Shown: positions 1 to 7,503, numbered from the stretch's first letter. The stretch is 19,624 bases of DNA from DUOX01 sp050944015 (GCA_050944015.1 JBMNQG010000041.1:1-19624); one strand, 5' to 3'. Notes: generated from the sequence alone by a model not told the origin. Translations and numbers: made by a program.

Positions 1-86
1 GGTTTTTCGGGCGTGCCGGATATCTTCGCACGGACTCTCTTATGGCGCTTATCGCGCTGAGTTCTTGTATCAGGTCTGTTAATCAT
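1..86 (-). CDS. rplR: 50S ribosomal protein L18, N-terminal fragment (runs off the window)
   Basis: Only the first 28 codons plus two bases lie in the window. The translation opens MINRPDTRTQRDKRHKRVRA, the basic N-terminus typical of bacterial L18, which binds 5S rRNA and helps anchor it in the large subunit. The ATG at 84-86 is preceded by a GGGAGGTG ribosome binding site inside the 16-base gap after rplF. Its position directly downstream of rplF is the standard spc operon order, with rpsE, rpmD, rplO and secY expected beyond the window. The identification rests on a short fragment plus position, and both agree. Confidence 0.93.
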   Translation of the reverse strand, partial: MINRPDTRTQRDKRHKRVRAKISGTPEK

Positions 87-102
87 TTAGGCACACCTCC
101 CT

Positions 103-645
103 TTATTTAGCACCGGTCTTGCCTTCCTTGCGGCGTACGTGCTCGTTAGCATACCTGATACCTTTGCCCTGGTAGGGCTCCGGCGGCTTCTTGCTCCTGA
201 CGTCTGCCGCAAACTGGCCGACCAACTGTTTGTCTATACCTTTGATGATTATCTGGTTGGGGCTGGGAACCTCAACGGTAATACCAGGCACTTCTTCGAT
301 AATAACCTGATGTGAAAAACCAAGGTTCATAACCAGCTTTTTGCCTTCCTTGGCAGCCCTGTAGCCAACGCCCTGAATTTCAAGGGTTTTGGAGAAACCG
401 TTTGTCACGCCTTCCACCATGTTGGCTATGAGCGTTCTCGTAAGCCCGTGAAGGGCCCTGTTTTTCTTGTCGTCGTCGGGACGAAAAACTTTTACTACGT
501 TGCCATCAACTTCGACTTTCATCTGTGGGACCAAATCGCGCTCCAGAGTACCTTTGGGTCCCTTTACAGTGATATGATTTGAACTGTCCACCGTTACTTC
601 CACACCGGCGGGCAGGGTAATGGGTGATCTTCCTATTCTTGACAT
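103..645 (-). CDS. rplF: 50S ribosomal protein L6
   Basis: 180 residues, the usual L6 length. It begins MSRIGRSPITLPAGV and keeps the conserved C-terminal segment with KPPEPYQGKGIRY, the family hallmark near the 23S rRNA contact close to the sarcin-ricin loop. The longest reading frame would begin two codons earlier at a GTG (649-651). That GTG sits one base from the GGGAGGG Shine-Dalgarno at 653-659, so the ATG at 643-645, seven bases from it, is the sensible start. The gene follows rpsH after 14 bases and precedes rplR, so it is co-transcribed in the spc part of the cluster. No missing segment or frameshift is visible. Confidence 0.97.
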   Translation of the reverse strand: MSRIGRSPITLPAGVEVTVDSSNHITVKGPKGTLERDLVPQMKVEVDGNVVKVFRPDDDKKNRALHGLTRTLIANMVEGVTNGFSKTLEIQGVGYRAAKEGKKLVMNLGFSHQVIIEEVPGITVEVPSPNQIIIKGIDKQLVGQFAADVRSKKPPEPYQGKGIRYANEHVRRKEGKTGAK

Positions 646-659
646 ACTCACGCCCTCCC

Positions 660-1058
660 TTACCAGACAAAGGCCAGGACTTCGCCGCCGACATGCTCCT
701 TGCGAGCCTTCTTGTCGGTCATGATGCCCTTGGAAGTAGAGATTATGGCAATGCCCAGGCCCCGGAGCACGCGGGGCAGCTCGTCAGCACCGGCATACAC
801 GCGCAGGCCGGGTTTCGACACCCTGCGAAGGCCGGTAATGGCGTTCTCCTTGCCGGGAAGATATTTAAGTGTTATGCGGATAATTCCCTGAGTGCCGTCG
901 TCAATCAGCTGATAGTTCTTTATATATCCCTCTTCCAGCAGTATCTCGGCAATTGCCTTCTTCATCTTGGAGGCGGGGATATCCACTGTTTCATGCTTGG
1001 CATTAACTGCATTGCGGATGCGAGTCAGCATATCGGCAATGGGATCAGTAACTTGCAT
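660..1058 (-). CDS. rpsH: 30S ribosomal protein S8
   Basis: 132 residues, normal for S8. The start MQVTDPIADMLTRIRNA and the C-terminal ISTSKGIMTDKKAR motif are diagnostic. S8 is a primary 16S rRNA binding protein needed for assembly of the small-subunit platform. In E. coli, S8 is also the autogenous repressor of the spc operon, acting at rplE; whether that applies here is unknown. The ATG at 1056-1058 is preceded by AAGGAGG in a short AT-rich stretch. The gene is separated from rpsZ by an unusually long 198-base spacer, annotated separately, and is followed closely by rplF. Confidence 0.97.
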   Translation of the reverse strand: MQVTDPIADMLTRIRNAVNAKHETVDIPASKMKKAIAEILLEEGYIKNYQLIDDGTQGIIRITLKYLPGKENAITGLRRVSKPGLRVYAGADELPRVLRGLGIAIISTSKGIMTDKKARKEHVGGEVLAFVW

Positions 1059-1256
1059 TTATTTTCCTCCTTATTAGAGTTACAGACGATTCGTCTGTTC
1101 AGGCGGCGAGGTTCCGAGCCTCATGGTTCGGCCTTTCGCCGTCCTATAATGTTTGCTTCGTGCTGGGCAGGGGCGCCTGGGGCAGTCTCGGCAAACGCCG
1201 GAGCGGGATAAACTCCGCAACCGTCGGCACCGGCCTTAACATGCCCGGGCGGCCTC
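1059..1256 (-). other. Structured 198-nt spacer between rpsZ and rpsH
   Basis: No credible gene is seen; frames crossing it are not conserved-looking. Inverted repeats visible in it are: (a) 1082-1089 with 1091-1098, an 8-base perfect repeat around one base, giving a 6-bp stem with a 5-base loop just upstream of the rpsH ribosome binding site; (b) a composite stem between 1104 and 1141 made of CGGCG/CGCCG, AGG/CCT and CCGA/TCGG blocks; (c) 1199-1203 with 1213-1217, a 5-bp stem with a 9-base loop. None has a U-tract, so none looks like an intrinsic terminator. Other gaps in this operon are 7 to 20 bases or overlaps, so its length is unusual. A regulatory or RNA-processing role is inference only. 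Confidence 0.5.
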
Positions 1257-1442
1257 TTACCAGGATGCCTTTCTCACGCCGGGGATCTGTCCCTTATAGG
1301 CCAGTTCCCGGAAGCAAATACGGCAAACGCCGAAGTTGCGCAGGTAAGCGTGAGGCCGACCGCAGATCTTGCAACGATTATACCGTCTGGTGGAGAACTT
1401 TGGCGGGGCCTGCTGCTTTATTCTTAAAGATTTCTTTGCCAT
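1257..1442 (-). CDS. rpsZ: 30S ribosomal protein S14, zinc-binding type Z
   Basis: 61 residues, the length of the short zinc form of S14 (also called rpsN1 or S14Z) rather than the roughly 90-residue zinc-free form. Two CxxC pairs, C24/C27 (CKIC) and C40/C43 (CRIC), form the zinc knuckle. The C-terminus GQIPGVRKASW is characteristic. S14 sits in the head of the 30S subunit next to S3 and S10. The ATG at 1440-1442 is preceded by GGAGGTAAACT, and the gene follows rplE after 10 bases. Presence of the zinc form in this position is standard for Firmicutes. Confidence 0.97.
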   Translation of the reverse strand: MAKKSLRIKQQAPPKFSTRRYNRCKICGRPHAYLRNFGVCRICFRELAYKGQIPGVRKASW

Positions 1443-1452
1443 AGTTTACCTC

Positions 1453-1995
1453 CTAAGCTTGGACGAAGGGGGCGCCCAGAAGCCTTAAGAGCTCTCTGGC
1501 CTCTTCATCTGTCTTGGCAGTGGTGCAAATCGCAATGTTCATACCACGCAGCTTCTCAATCTTGTCGTAATCAATCTCAGGGAAGATTATCTGTTCCTTG
1601 AGACCCAGGTTGTAGTTGCCGCGCCCGTCAAATGCGTCCGGAGAAATGCCGCGGAAGTCGCGAACACGGGGAAGGGCAACGTTAAACAGCCTGTCAAGGA
1701 ATTCCCACATGCGGTCTTTGCGCAGGGTTACCTTAACTCCAATTTTCATTCCAGCACGGACCTTGAAGTTTGCCACTGATTTTTTAGCAGTTGTGACTAC
1801 GGCCTTCTGTCCGGCTATCATGGTTATGTCACGTACAACGGCGTCCAGCGCCTTGGCGTTGTCCTTACAGTCGCCGCAGCCTACGCTAATGACTATCTTC
1901 TCCAGTCTGGGAATCTGCATGGAGTTCTTGTAGCCAAATTTCTGCATAAGAGCGGGAGCGACTTCCTCAAGGTACTTTTTCTTTAATCTTGCCAT
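1453..1995 (-). CDS. rplE: 50S ribosomal protein L5
   Basis: 180 residues, matching the family. It begins MARLKKKYLEEVAPALMQKF and contains RDFRGISPDAFDGRGNYNLG and the EQIIFPEIDYDKI segment, all L5 hallmarks. L5 binds 5S rRNA and forms the central protuberance and inter-subunit bridge with S13. Slightly odd is VGCGDCKDN in the first beta strand, which brings in two cysteines close together where I expect non-cysteine residues in many homologues; nothing else suggests a metal site. The start ATG at 1993-1995 has a purine-rich GGAGAGGAG upstream, and rplX ends 18 bases before it. Confidence 0.97.
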   Translation of the reverse strand: MARLKKKYLEEVAPALMQKFGYKNSMQIPRLEKIVISVGCGDCKDNAKALDAVVRDITMIAGQKAVVTTAKKSVANFKVRAGMKIGVKVTLRKDRMWEFLDRLFNVALPRVRDFRGISPDAFDGRGNYNLGLKEQIIFPEIDYDKIEKLRGMNIAICTTAKTDEEARELLRLLGAPFVQA

Positions 1996-2013
1996 TTAAG
2001 TCTCTCTCCTCTC

Positions 2014-2322
2014 CTATATGGCCTCGCCGCATTTTTTGCATGCCCTGACCTTTGTGCCGTCCTCAAGGATCTTGTGACCCACTCTGGTGGGCTTGTCGCA
2101 CTTGGGGCAGATACGCATGACTTTGCAGGCGTAAATTGGGGTTTCCTTCTTGATTATGCCACCTTCTTCCCCCTGTTTCCGGGGCTTCTGGTGCTTGGAG
2201 GCTATGTTAACGCCTTCCACTATAACCTTGCCGCTCTTGGGAAAGGCAGCAAGGACCTTGCCTCTTTTTCCCTTGTCCTTGCCGGACAGGACAACAACTA
2301 TATCGTCTTTTCTTACATTCAT
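2014..2322 (-). CDS. rplX: 50S ribosomal protein L24 with C-terminal zinc ribbon
   Basis: 102 residues. The N-terminal KOW motif is clear (VVVLSGKDKGKRGKVL, roughly residues 9-24). The C-terminal part carries CPKC at 72-75 and CKKC at 95-98, a probable zinc ribbon. L24 is an early assembly initiator of the large subunit that contacts the 5' domain of 23S rRNA. The ATG at 2320-2322 follows AGGAGGGCTGGAAG, a good ribosome binding site that overlaps the end of rplN. The order rplN-rplX-rplE is canonical. Confidence 0.97.
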   Translation of the reverse strand: MNVRKDDIVVVLSGKDKGKRGKVLAAFPKSGKVIVEGVNIASKHQKPRKQGEEGGIIKKETPIYACKVMRICPKCDKPTRVGHKILEDGTKVRACKKCGEAI

Positions 2323-2334
2323 CTTCCAGCCCTC

Positions 2335-2703
2335 CTATATGACTTCAGGAGCCAGGGACAGGATTTTCATGAAATCCTTGTCGCGGAGCTCACGGGCAAC
2401 GGGGCCAAAGATACGGGTGCCGCGGGGATTCTTGTCCTCTCGGATGAGAACGGCGGCATTCTCGTCGAAACGAACATATGTGCCGTCAGGACGGCGAACT
2501 CCCTTTGCCGTGCGTACCACAACGGCGCGGACGACATCGCCCTTCTTGACAGAGCCGCCGGGGGCTGCCTTACGAACAGAAGCTATAATTACATCGCCGA
2601 TGTTGGCATATCTGCGCTTGGAGCCGCCCAGAACTCTGATGCACTTTATTTCTTTGGCGCCGGTATTGTCGGCTACCTTCAGATATGATTCCTGTTGTAT
2701 CAT
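2335..2703 (-). CDS. rplN: 50S ribosomal protein L14
   Basis: 122 residues, exactly the common L14 length. It begins MIQQESYLKVADNTGAKEI, the near-invariant opening of the family, and ends FMKILSLAPEVI. L14 lies at the subunit interface, makes bridge B8 and is the binding surface for the silencing factor RsfS. The ATG at 2701-2703 is preceded by AGGAGGCGCCGAA, which overlaps the last codons and stop region of rpsQ. There are no unusual features. Confidence 0.98.
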   Translation of the reverse strand: MIQQESYLKVADNTGAKEIKCIRVLGGSKRRYANIGDVIIASVRKAAPGGSVKKGDVVRAVVVRTAKGVRRPDGTYVRFDENAAVLIREDKNPRGTRIFGPVARELRDKDFMKILSLAPEVI

Positions 2704-2715
2704 TTCGGCGCCTCC

Positions 2716-2979
2716 TTACTTTGCCTTCTCTATAATTTCGACCACGCGCCATCTCTTGTCCCGGGACAAGGGGCGGGTCTCCATAACTTTGACTATATCA
2801 CCAATTCTGCACTCATTGTTTTCGTCATGAGCCTTCAGGCGGTAGGTTCTGTTTATAATCTTTTTATAAAGGGGATGGGCAACACGCATCTCCACTGTTA
2901 CGACAACCGTCTTGTCCATTTTGTCGGACACGACCTTGCCAACGCGGGTCTTGCGGGAAGTTGTTCTTGCTCCACTCAT
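2716..2979 (-). CDS. rpsQ: 30S ribosomal protein S17
   Basis: 87 residues, a normal S17. The core GKVVSDKMDKTVVVTVE, then HPLYKKII and the RPLSRDKRWRVVEII segment form the OB-fold protein that binds helix 11 of 16S rRNA early in 30S assembly. The N-terminal 10 residues (MSGARTTSRK) are basic and variable, as expected. The ribosome binding site GAGGAGG overlaps the end of rpmC, and the start codon lies 6 bases past the rpmC stop, so the two are tightly coupled. Confidence 0.97.
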   Translation of the reverse strand: MSGARTTSRKTRVGKVVSDKMDKTVVVTVEMRVAHPLYKKIINRTYRLKAHDENNECRIGDIVKVMETRPLSRDKRWRVVEIIEKAK

Positions 2980-2985
2980 ATTTGG

Positions 2986-3189
2986 TTACCTCCTCATCTG
3001 CTCGAGCTGCTTTTCGCGAATAACGGTCTTGACTCGGGCAATATCACGCCGCACAGCGGAGATCTTGACGGGGTTGTCAAGATGATTGGTCGCATGCTGC
3101 ATGCGAAGCATAAAAAGATCCTTTTTGAGCTCTTTAAGCTTTTCCTGAAGCTCAGCCGCGGACATGCCGCGCATTTCACTTGCCTTCAT
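2986..3189 (-). CDS. rpmC: 50S ribosomal protein L29
   Basis: 67 residues when started at the ATG at 3187-3189 (MKASEMRGMSAAELQEKLKE). The open frame extends 13 codons further upstream to an ATG at 3228, but that would overlap rplP by 38 bases and add a segment not seen in L29. The inner ATG has GGTGGTGA just upstream, within the end of rplP. The helix-turn-helix architecture with LKKDLFMLRMQHATNHLDNP and the IARVKTVIRE segment is typical. L29 lies at the peptide exit tunnel next to L23, part of the docking site for trigger factor and SRP. Confidence 0.95.
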   Translation of the reverse strand: MKASEMRGMSAAELQEKLKELKKDLFMLRMQHATNHLDNPVKISAVRRDIARVKTVIREKQLEQMRR

Positions 3190-3190
3190 C

Positions 3191-3628
3191 TTATTCACCA
3201 CCTGTCTCAGACTCTGCCTGGTCTTCACGCTTTACAAACTTAGTCTTGCAGGGCAGCTTGTGGCTGGCAAGGCGCAGGGCCTCCCGGGCAACTTCCTCGC
3301 TTACCCCGGCAATCTCGAAAAGGATACGACCGGGCTTTACAACTGCAACCCAGTATTCAGGAGAACCCTTACCGGAACCCATACGGGTCTCGGCAGGTTT
3401 CGCGGTTACCGGCTTGTCGGGGAATATCTTTATCCATACTTTACCGCCACGCCTCGTATAACGGGTCATGGCAATACGGGCGGCTTCTATCTGGTTGGAT
3501 GTTATCCAGCTGGGCTCTGTCGCCATCAGGCCGTACTCACCATAGGAAATCGTATTGCCGCGGGTGGCCTTACCCTTCATACGGCCGCGCTGGACCTTAC
3601 GGTATTTAACTCTCTTAGGCAAAAGCAT
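3191..3628 (-). CDS. rplP: 50S ribosomal protein L16
   Basis: 145 residues. It opens MLLPKRVKYRKVQRGRMKG and contains RYTRRGGKVWIKIFPDKP and TRMGSGKGSPEYWVAVVKPG, the most conserved stretches of L16, which positions tRNA at the A and P sites of the large subunit. The ATG (3626-3628) shares one base with the TAA stop of rpsC (TAATG), so translation of rpsC and rplP is probably coupled by re-initiation. The Shine-Dalgarno AAGGAGG lies inside the last codons of rpsC. The gene runs almost directly into rpmC. Confidence 0.97.
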   Translation of the reverse strand: MLLPKRVKYRKVQRGRMKGKATRGNTISYGEYGLMATEPSWITSNQIEAARIAMTRYTRRGGKVWIKIFPDKPVTAKPAETRMGSGKGSPEYWVAVVKPGRILFEIAGVSEEVAREALRLASHKLPCKTKFVKREDQAESETGGE

Positions 3629-4425
3629 TATGCATTGCCTCCTTCCGTGGGGGTATCGGCAGATGCTGCCGTGCGGGTGGAATGACCTCCCCGACGGTTG
3701 CGGGCTCCGCCCTGGCCCTTCCTTTCACGCCTGTCGCCCCGGCGACGCTCGTTCCGGCGGCTCAAATCCAGCGTGCGGGGAGTTGTGCGCAGGGTCTGGC
3801 TGAGCACCTCGCCCTTGTATATCCAAACCTTAACTCCGATGCGGCCATAGGTGGTGGCAGCTTCGGCAAAGCCGTAATCGATGTCGGCTCTGATGGTCTG
3901 AAGGGGAATGGTGCCCTCGTGATAGCTTTCGCTGCGGGCAATTTCGGCGCCGCCGAGACGGCCGGAGACCATGATTTTAATACCCTTGGCCCCCATGCGC
4001 ATGGCGCGGGCCATGGCATTCTTCATGGCTCTTCTGAAACTGATACGCTTTTCCAGCTGCTGGGCAATGTTTTCAGCCACCAGCTGGGCGTTGGTGTCCG
4101 GAGTGCGGACTTCCACAATTGAAATGGCAACGGGCTTGCCAATCATTTTTTCAACAGACTGCCTCAGGCGCTCTATCTCCGTACCGCCCTTGCCGATTAC
4201 CAGACCGGGACGAGAGCAGTGGATAAATATGCGAACCTTGGCGCTGTCGCGTTCAATCTCTATCTTTGGAACACCTGCGGAATACAGGGTCTCTTTCAGG
4301 TATTTGCGGATTTTATAATCCTCTATTATAAGGTCGGCCACCTTGTCGTCGCGGGCATACCACCGGGAATCCCAGTCTTTGATTACGCCCACGCGCAGAC
4401 CGTGGGGATGAACTTTTTGACCCAT
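3628..4425 (-). CDS. rpsC: 30S ribosomal protein S3 with long basic C-terminal tail
   Basis: 265 residues, about 40 longer than the roughly 220-230 residues common in bacteria. It begins MGQKVHPHGLRVGVIKDW. The type II KH domain with the GKGG loop (residues 78-81) follows, then the C-terminal S3 domain with MGAKGIKIMVSGRLGGAEIAR and GVKVWIYKGE. The extra length is all C-terminal: from about residue 220 the protein becomes Arg/Gly-rich (clusters such as NERRRGDRRERKG and NRRGG) and ends in an acidic Ser/Thr/Ala stretch. S3 forms the mRNA entry channel and has helicase-related roles with S4 and S5. The SD GGGAGGAGG overlaps the rplV stop. Confidence 0.97.
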   Translation of the reverse strand: MGQKVHPHGLRVGVIKDWDSRWYARDDKVADLIIEDYKIRKYLKETLYSAGVPKIEIERDSAKVRIFIHCSRPGLVIGKGGTEIERLRQSVEKMIGKPVAISIVEVRTPDTNAQLVAENIAQQLEKRISFRRAMKNAMARAMRMGAKGIKIMVSGRLGGAEIARSESYHEGTIPLQTIRADIDYGFAEAATTYGRIGVKVWIYKGEVLSQTLRTTPRTLDLSRRNERRRGDRRERKGQGGARNRRGGHSTRTAASADTPTEGGNA

Positions 4426-4439
4426 ACTATGCCTCCTCC

Positions 4440-4775
4440 CTATTCTCTCTCGGCCACAACTATAGTGATGTGGCTGGTTCTCTTGTTAATTCTGTAAAAC
4501 CGGCCTTGTGCTCTGGGCCTTCCCCTCTTGAGGATGGGGCCAGGGCTCACATAGGTCTCGGAGACATAGAGCTTGTCGGGGTCCATTTGGTGGTTGTTTT
4601 CTGCGTTTGCCACTGCGCTGCGGAGCAGCTTAAGCATAAGCCCGCTGGCCGCTTTTGGCGTCTGCATCAAAATAGCCTCTGCGGTCTTTGTATCCTTACC
4701 GCGGATAAGATCACAAACTATCTTGACCTTCCGGGGAGATATGCGCGCATATTTAAGATTCGCTCTTGCTTCCAT
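4440..4775 (-). CDS. rplV: 50S ribosomal protein L22
   Basis: 111 residues, normal for L22. It begins MEARANLKYARISPRKVKIV, and the conserved C-terminal extended beta hairpin lies around GPILKRGRPRAQGRFYRI. That hairpin lines the peptide exit tunnel at its constriction and is the site of macrolide-resistance changes in other bacteria; nothing here looks altered. The ATG at 4773-4775 is preceded by GGAGGAG, and the rpsS stop is 12 bases upstream. Confidence 0.97.
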   Translation of the reverse strand: MEARANLKYARISPRKVKIVCDLIRGKDTKTAEAILMQTPKAASGLMLKLLRSAVANAENNHQMDPDKLYVSETYVSPGPILKRGRPRAQGRFYRINKRTSHITIVVAERE

Positions 4776-4787
4776 TTAATCTCCTCC

Positions 4788-5060
4788 TTATTTTCCGGTT
4801 TTGCTTCCGGCATGGCCACGGAAGGTCCTGGTGGGTGCAAACTCGCCCAGTTTGTGACCGACCATATCTTCCGTAATGTATACGGGCACATGCCTGCGCC
4901 CATCGTGTACCGCGATGGTGTGACCAACAAAGGACGGGAAAATGGTTGAAGCGCGGCTCCAAGTCTTGATGACTTTCTTTTCACCTGTTTTATTTAATTC
5001 TTCGACCTTCTTCAACAGATGGGGAGCTGCGAAGGGGCCTTTCTTAACACTTCTGCTCAT
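4788..5060 (-). CDS. rpsS: 30S ribosomal protein S19
   Basis: 90 residues. It opens MSRSVKKGPF and contains TWSRASTIFPSFVGHTIAVH and EFAPTRTFRGH, the family signature. S19 pairs with S13 in the head of the 30S subunit and contacts the A-site tRNA region. The ATG at 5058-5060 lies close after the rplB TGA stop, with an AAGGAGGG ribosome binding site inside the 3' end of rplB. Ordinary in length and content. Confidence 0.97.
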   Translation of the reverse strand: MSRSVKKGPFAAPHLLKKVEELNKTGEKKVIKTWSRASTIFPSFVGHTIAVHDGRRHVPVYITEDMVGHKLGEFAPTRTFRGHAGSKTGK

Positions 5061-5064
5061 TTAC

Positions 5065-5913
5065 TCATCTCCCTCCTTGCTTGGAACTGCGACGCTTAAC
5101 TATGAATTGATCGGTGGGGTTGTTGGCCTTGCGGGTCTTGTATCCCAGAGTGGGCTTGCCCCAGGGAGTGACAGGGCCCGGACGTCCGACGGGCGACTTG
5201 CCCTCGCCGCCGCCGTGTGGGTGGTCAACAGGGTTCATTGCAGAACCACGAACAGTGGGCCTCCAGCCCATGTGGCGCTTGCGGCCCGCCTTACCGATGG
5301 AGACGTTTGCGTGATCAATATTCCCCACCTGGCCGATGGTGGCCATGCAGTCGATGCGCACCTTGCGGTATTCGCCGGAAGGAAGTCTAAGCTGGGCCAT
5401 GTTGCCCTCTTTAGCCATGAGCTGGGCGGCAGTACCGGCGCTGCGGACAAGCTGCCCGCCCTTGCCGGGATACAGCTCAATGTTATGAATAAAGGTACCA
5501 ACAGGGATGTTCTGAATCGGCAGGGCGTTGCCGGGCTTGATATCGGCAGAGGCGGAAGCCACTACTGTATCTCCTGCTTTCAGGCCCACAGGGGCGAGAA
5601 TGTAACGGCGCTCCCCGTCGGGATATTCAACCAGCGCAATATTGGCGCTGCGGTTGGGGTCGTATTCCAGGCGCAGGACCGTACCGGGAACATCCAGCTT
5701 GTTGCGCTTGAAGTCTATGATGCGGTACTTGCGCTTGTTTCCGCCGCCCTGGTGGCGGACTGTAATCCGTCCATAACTGTTGCGGCCGGATTTCTTCTTC
5801 AGAATCTCAACCAGTTTTCTTTCGGGTTTGGCATGCTTGTCAATGCCCTCAAAACCCGATACTGACATATTTCTGCGGGCCGGAGTGGTAGGCCGGTAAG
5901 TTTTTATAGACAT
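5065..5913 (-). CDS. rplB: 50S ribosomal protein L2
   Basis: 282 residues, a few more than the usual 275-277. The N-terminus MSIKTYRPTTPARRNMSVSG and the RNA-binding OB/SH3 domains are followed by MNPVDHPHGGGEGKSPVGRP, which holds the strongly conserved histidine region near the peptidyl transferase centre. L2 is essential for subunit association and tRNA binding. The ATG at 5911-5913 is preceded by GGGAGG (5925-5930), just ahead of the rplW stop boundary. The C-terminus ending RSSKQGGR is slightly extended relative to the usual basic end. Confidence 0.98.
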   Translation of the reverse strand: MSIKTYRPTTPARRNMSVSGFEGIDKHAKPERKLVEILKKKSGRNSYGRITVRHQGGGNKRKYRIIDFKRNKLDVPGTVLRLEYDPNRSANIALVEYPDGERRYILAPVGLKAGDTVVASASADIKPGNALPIQNIPVGTFIHNIELYPGKGGQLVRSAGTAAQLMAKEGNMAQLRLPSGEYRKVRIDCMATIGQVGNIDHANVSIGKAGRKRHMGWRPTVRGSAMNPVDHPHGGGEGKSPVGRPGPVTPWGKPTLGYKTRKANNPTDQFIVKRRSSKQGGR

Positions 5914-5930
5914 ATCTTAAGTTTCCTCCC

Positions 5931-6227
5931 TTACGCCATACCTTCGAAGATTTCAATGTTCTTGGAATCTTCGCTGAGCTTGACAACGGCCTTTTTCCAA
6001 GAAGCTGTGTAACCTGCGGGATAAGCGCCGGTGCGCTTCTTCTTGCCCCTGACATTGGTAGTGGTGACCTTAATTACGGTTACGCCAAAAATCTCCTCGA
6101 TGGCCTTCTTAACCTCTATTTTGTTGGCATCCTTGGCCACTTCAAACACGTACTTCTTGATGTCCAGGTCTTCCATGGACTGCTCGGTGATGATTGGCCG
6201 GATAATGATATCATAAGGTGATTTCAT
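5931..6227 (-). CDS. rplW: 50S ribosomal protein L23
   Basis: 98 residues, a normal bacterial L23. It begins MKSPYDIIIRPIITEQSM and contains YVFEVAKDANKIEVKKAIEE and the flexible basic loop VRGKKKRTGAYP. L23 sits at the exit of the nascent peptide tunnel and is the main docking point for trigger factor and SRP. The ATG (6225-6227) shares one base with the rplD TAA stop (TAATG), implying translational coupling to rplD. Confidence 0.97.
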   Translation of the reverse strand: MKSPYDIIIRPIITEQSMEDLDIKKYVFEVAKDANKIEVKKAIEEIFGVTVIKVTTTNVRGKKKRTGAYPAGYTASWKKAVVKLSEDSKNIEIFEGMA

Positions 6228-6850
6228 TAGGAGTACACCTCCTCGATTTTCTCCAGCGCAGCCTTGTCGACAACAAGCTTGCGGCTGTTCAGTATCTCGT
6301 AGGGCGAAAGGATGGTGGCAATGGTGGTGGTGACACCGGGGATATTCCGGGCGCTCTTAACCACTTTTTCGTCTACCTCGCGGGTGATTACCAGCGCCTT
6401 GCCGGTGACCTGAATCTTATCAAGGAAGTTCTTAAAGGTCTTGGTCTTAATCTCGTCCATCTTCAGCTCGTCAATGACGATGATGTTTCCTTCTGCAGCC
6501 TTGGAGGACAGGGCGCTCTTAAGGGCCAGCCGCTTTTCCTTCTTGTTCAGGGAGTAGCTGTAATCACGGGGCTTGGGCGCAAAGGCGACACCGCCGTGAG
6601 TCCAGTGGGGCGCTCTGATGGAGCCCGCCCGGGCACGACCCGTGCCCTTCTGGCGCCAGGGCTTTCTGCCTCCGCCGGAAACTTCTGCGCGGGTCAGGGC
6701 GCTCTGTGTACCCTGTCTCTGATTGGCCAGGTAGTTCTTTACAGCATCGTGAAGAACATGCTCGTTGGGCTCGATGCCGAAAACGGCTTCGGAGAGCTGG
6801 ACCTCGCCGACCTGCTCGCCGGCCATGTTATATACTAAAGCTTTAGGCAT
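6227..6850 (-). CDS. rplD: 50S ribosomal protein L4
   Basis: 207 residues. The characteristic extended loop with GGGRKPWRQKGTGRARAGS and the GGVAFAPKPRDYSY segment that reaches into the exit tunnel is intact, followed by the globular domain. In E. coli, L4 is also the autogenous regulator of the S10 operon, binding the leader upstream of rpsJ; the leader here has a different organisation, and L4 control is only a possibility. The ATG at 6848-6850 lies about 8 bases after AAGGAGA and 17 bases after the rplC stop. Confidence 0.97.
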   Translation of the reverse strand: MPKALVYNMAGEQVGEVQLSEAVFGIEPNEHVLHDAVKNYLANQRQGTQSALTRAEVSGGGRKPWRQKGTGRARAGSIRAPHWTHGGVAFAPKPRDYSYSLNKKEKRLALKSALSSKAAEGNIIVIDELKMDEIKTKTFKNFLDKIQVTGKALVITREVDEKVVKSARNIPGVTTTIATILSPYEILNSRKLVVDKAALEKIEEVYS

Positions 6851-6867
6851 TTCACTCTCTCCTTTCC

Positions 6868-7503
6868 TTAGCCTTTCTTGACCGTGTCTTTGATGTATAC
6901 AATTCCGCCCTTGGGACCGGGAATCGCACCGCGGACAACGATCATGTTGAGTTCAGGGTCCACCTTCACAACATCAAGGTTCTGGACAGTGACCTGCTCC
7001 GCACCCATGTGTCCCGCGCCTATCTTGCCGGGGAAGATACGGGACGGCGTAGCGGCAGCGCCCATGGAACCGGTATGGCGGTGGACAGGGCCGGCACCAT
7101 GGCTGGCGGCAATACGGCGTGCGCCGTGGCGCTTAATAACGCCGGCAAATCCCTTACCCTTGGAAATGCCCGTGACGTCAACTCTGTCGCCCTCGGCGAA
7201 AACATCAGCCTTTACTACGTCACCAACATTCAGGGAATTGCAGTCTTCCAGCCTAAACTCCTTCAGGTATTTCTTATAGCTTACCCCAGCCTTGTCAAAG
7301 TGTCCCTTTACAGGCTTTGTAATCTTGCGTTCCAGCACATCTTCAAATCCCAATTGGACAGCAGTGTAACCATCTTTTTCGTTGGTCTTCTTCTGAACAA
7401 CGACGCAGGGGCCAGCTTCAATGACGGTTACCGGAACAACCTTGCCCGCTTCATCGAAGATCTGGGTCATGCCGATCTTTTTGCCGATGATAGCCTTTTT
7501 CAT
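6868..7503 (-). CDS. rplC: 50S ribosomal protein L3
   Basis: 211 residues starting at the ATG 7501-7503 (MKKAIIGKKIGMTQIFDEAG), the canonical L3 start, with GGAGGA at 7511-7516. The open frame runs 47 codons further upstream, but that stretch is Gly/Ser/Asp-rich, lies in the structured spacer and is not part of L3. Conserved elements include GISKGKGFAGVIKRHG and GSMGAAATPSRIFPGK, which form the extension that reaches the peptidyl transferase centre. L3 starts 50S assembly together with L24. It is separated from rpsJ by an unusual 307-base spacer. Confidence 0.96.
   Translation of the reverse strand: MKKAIIGKKIGMTQIFDEAGKVVPVTVIEAGPCVVVQKKTNEKDGYTAVQLGFEDVLERKITKPVKGHFDKAGVSYKKYLKEFRLEDCNSLNVGDVVKADVFAEGDRVDVTGISKGKGFAGVIKRHGARRIAASHGAGPVHRHTGSMGAAATPSRIFPGKIGAGHMGAEQVTVQNLDVVKVDPELNMIVVRGAIPGPKGGIVYIKDTVKKG

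Noticed and set aside
4942..5865. A 307-codon plus-strand frame opposite rplB
   Set aside because: Antisense to conserved rplB, with no ribosome binding site and no recognisable domain.
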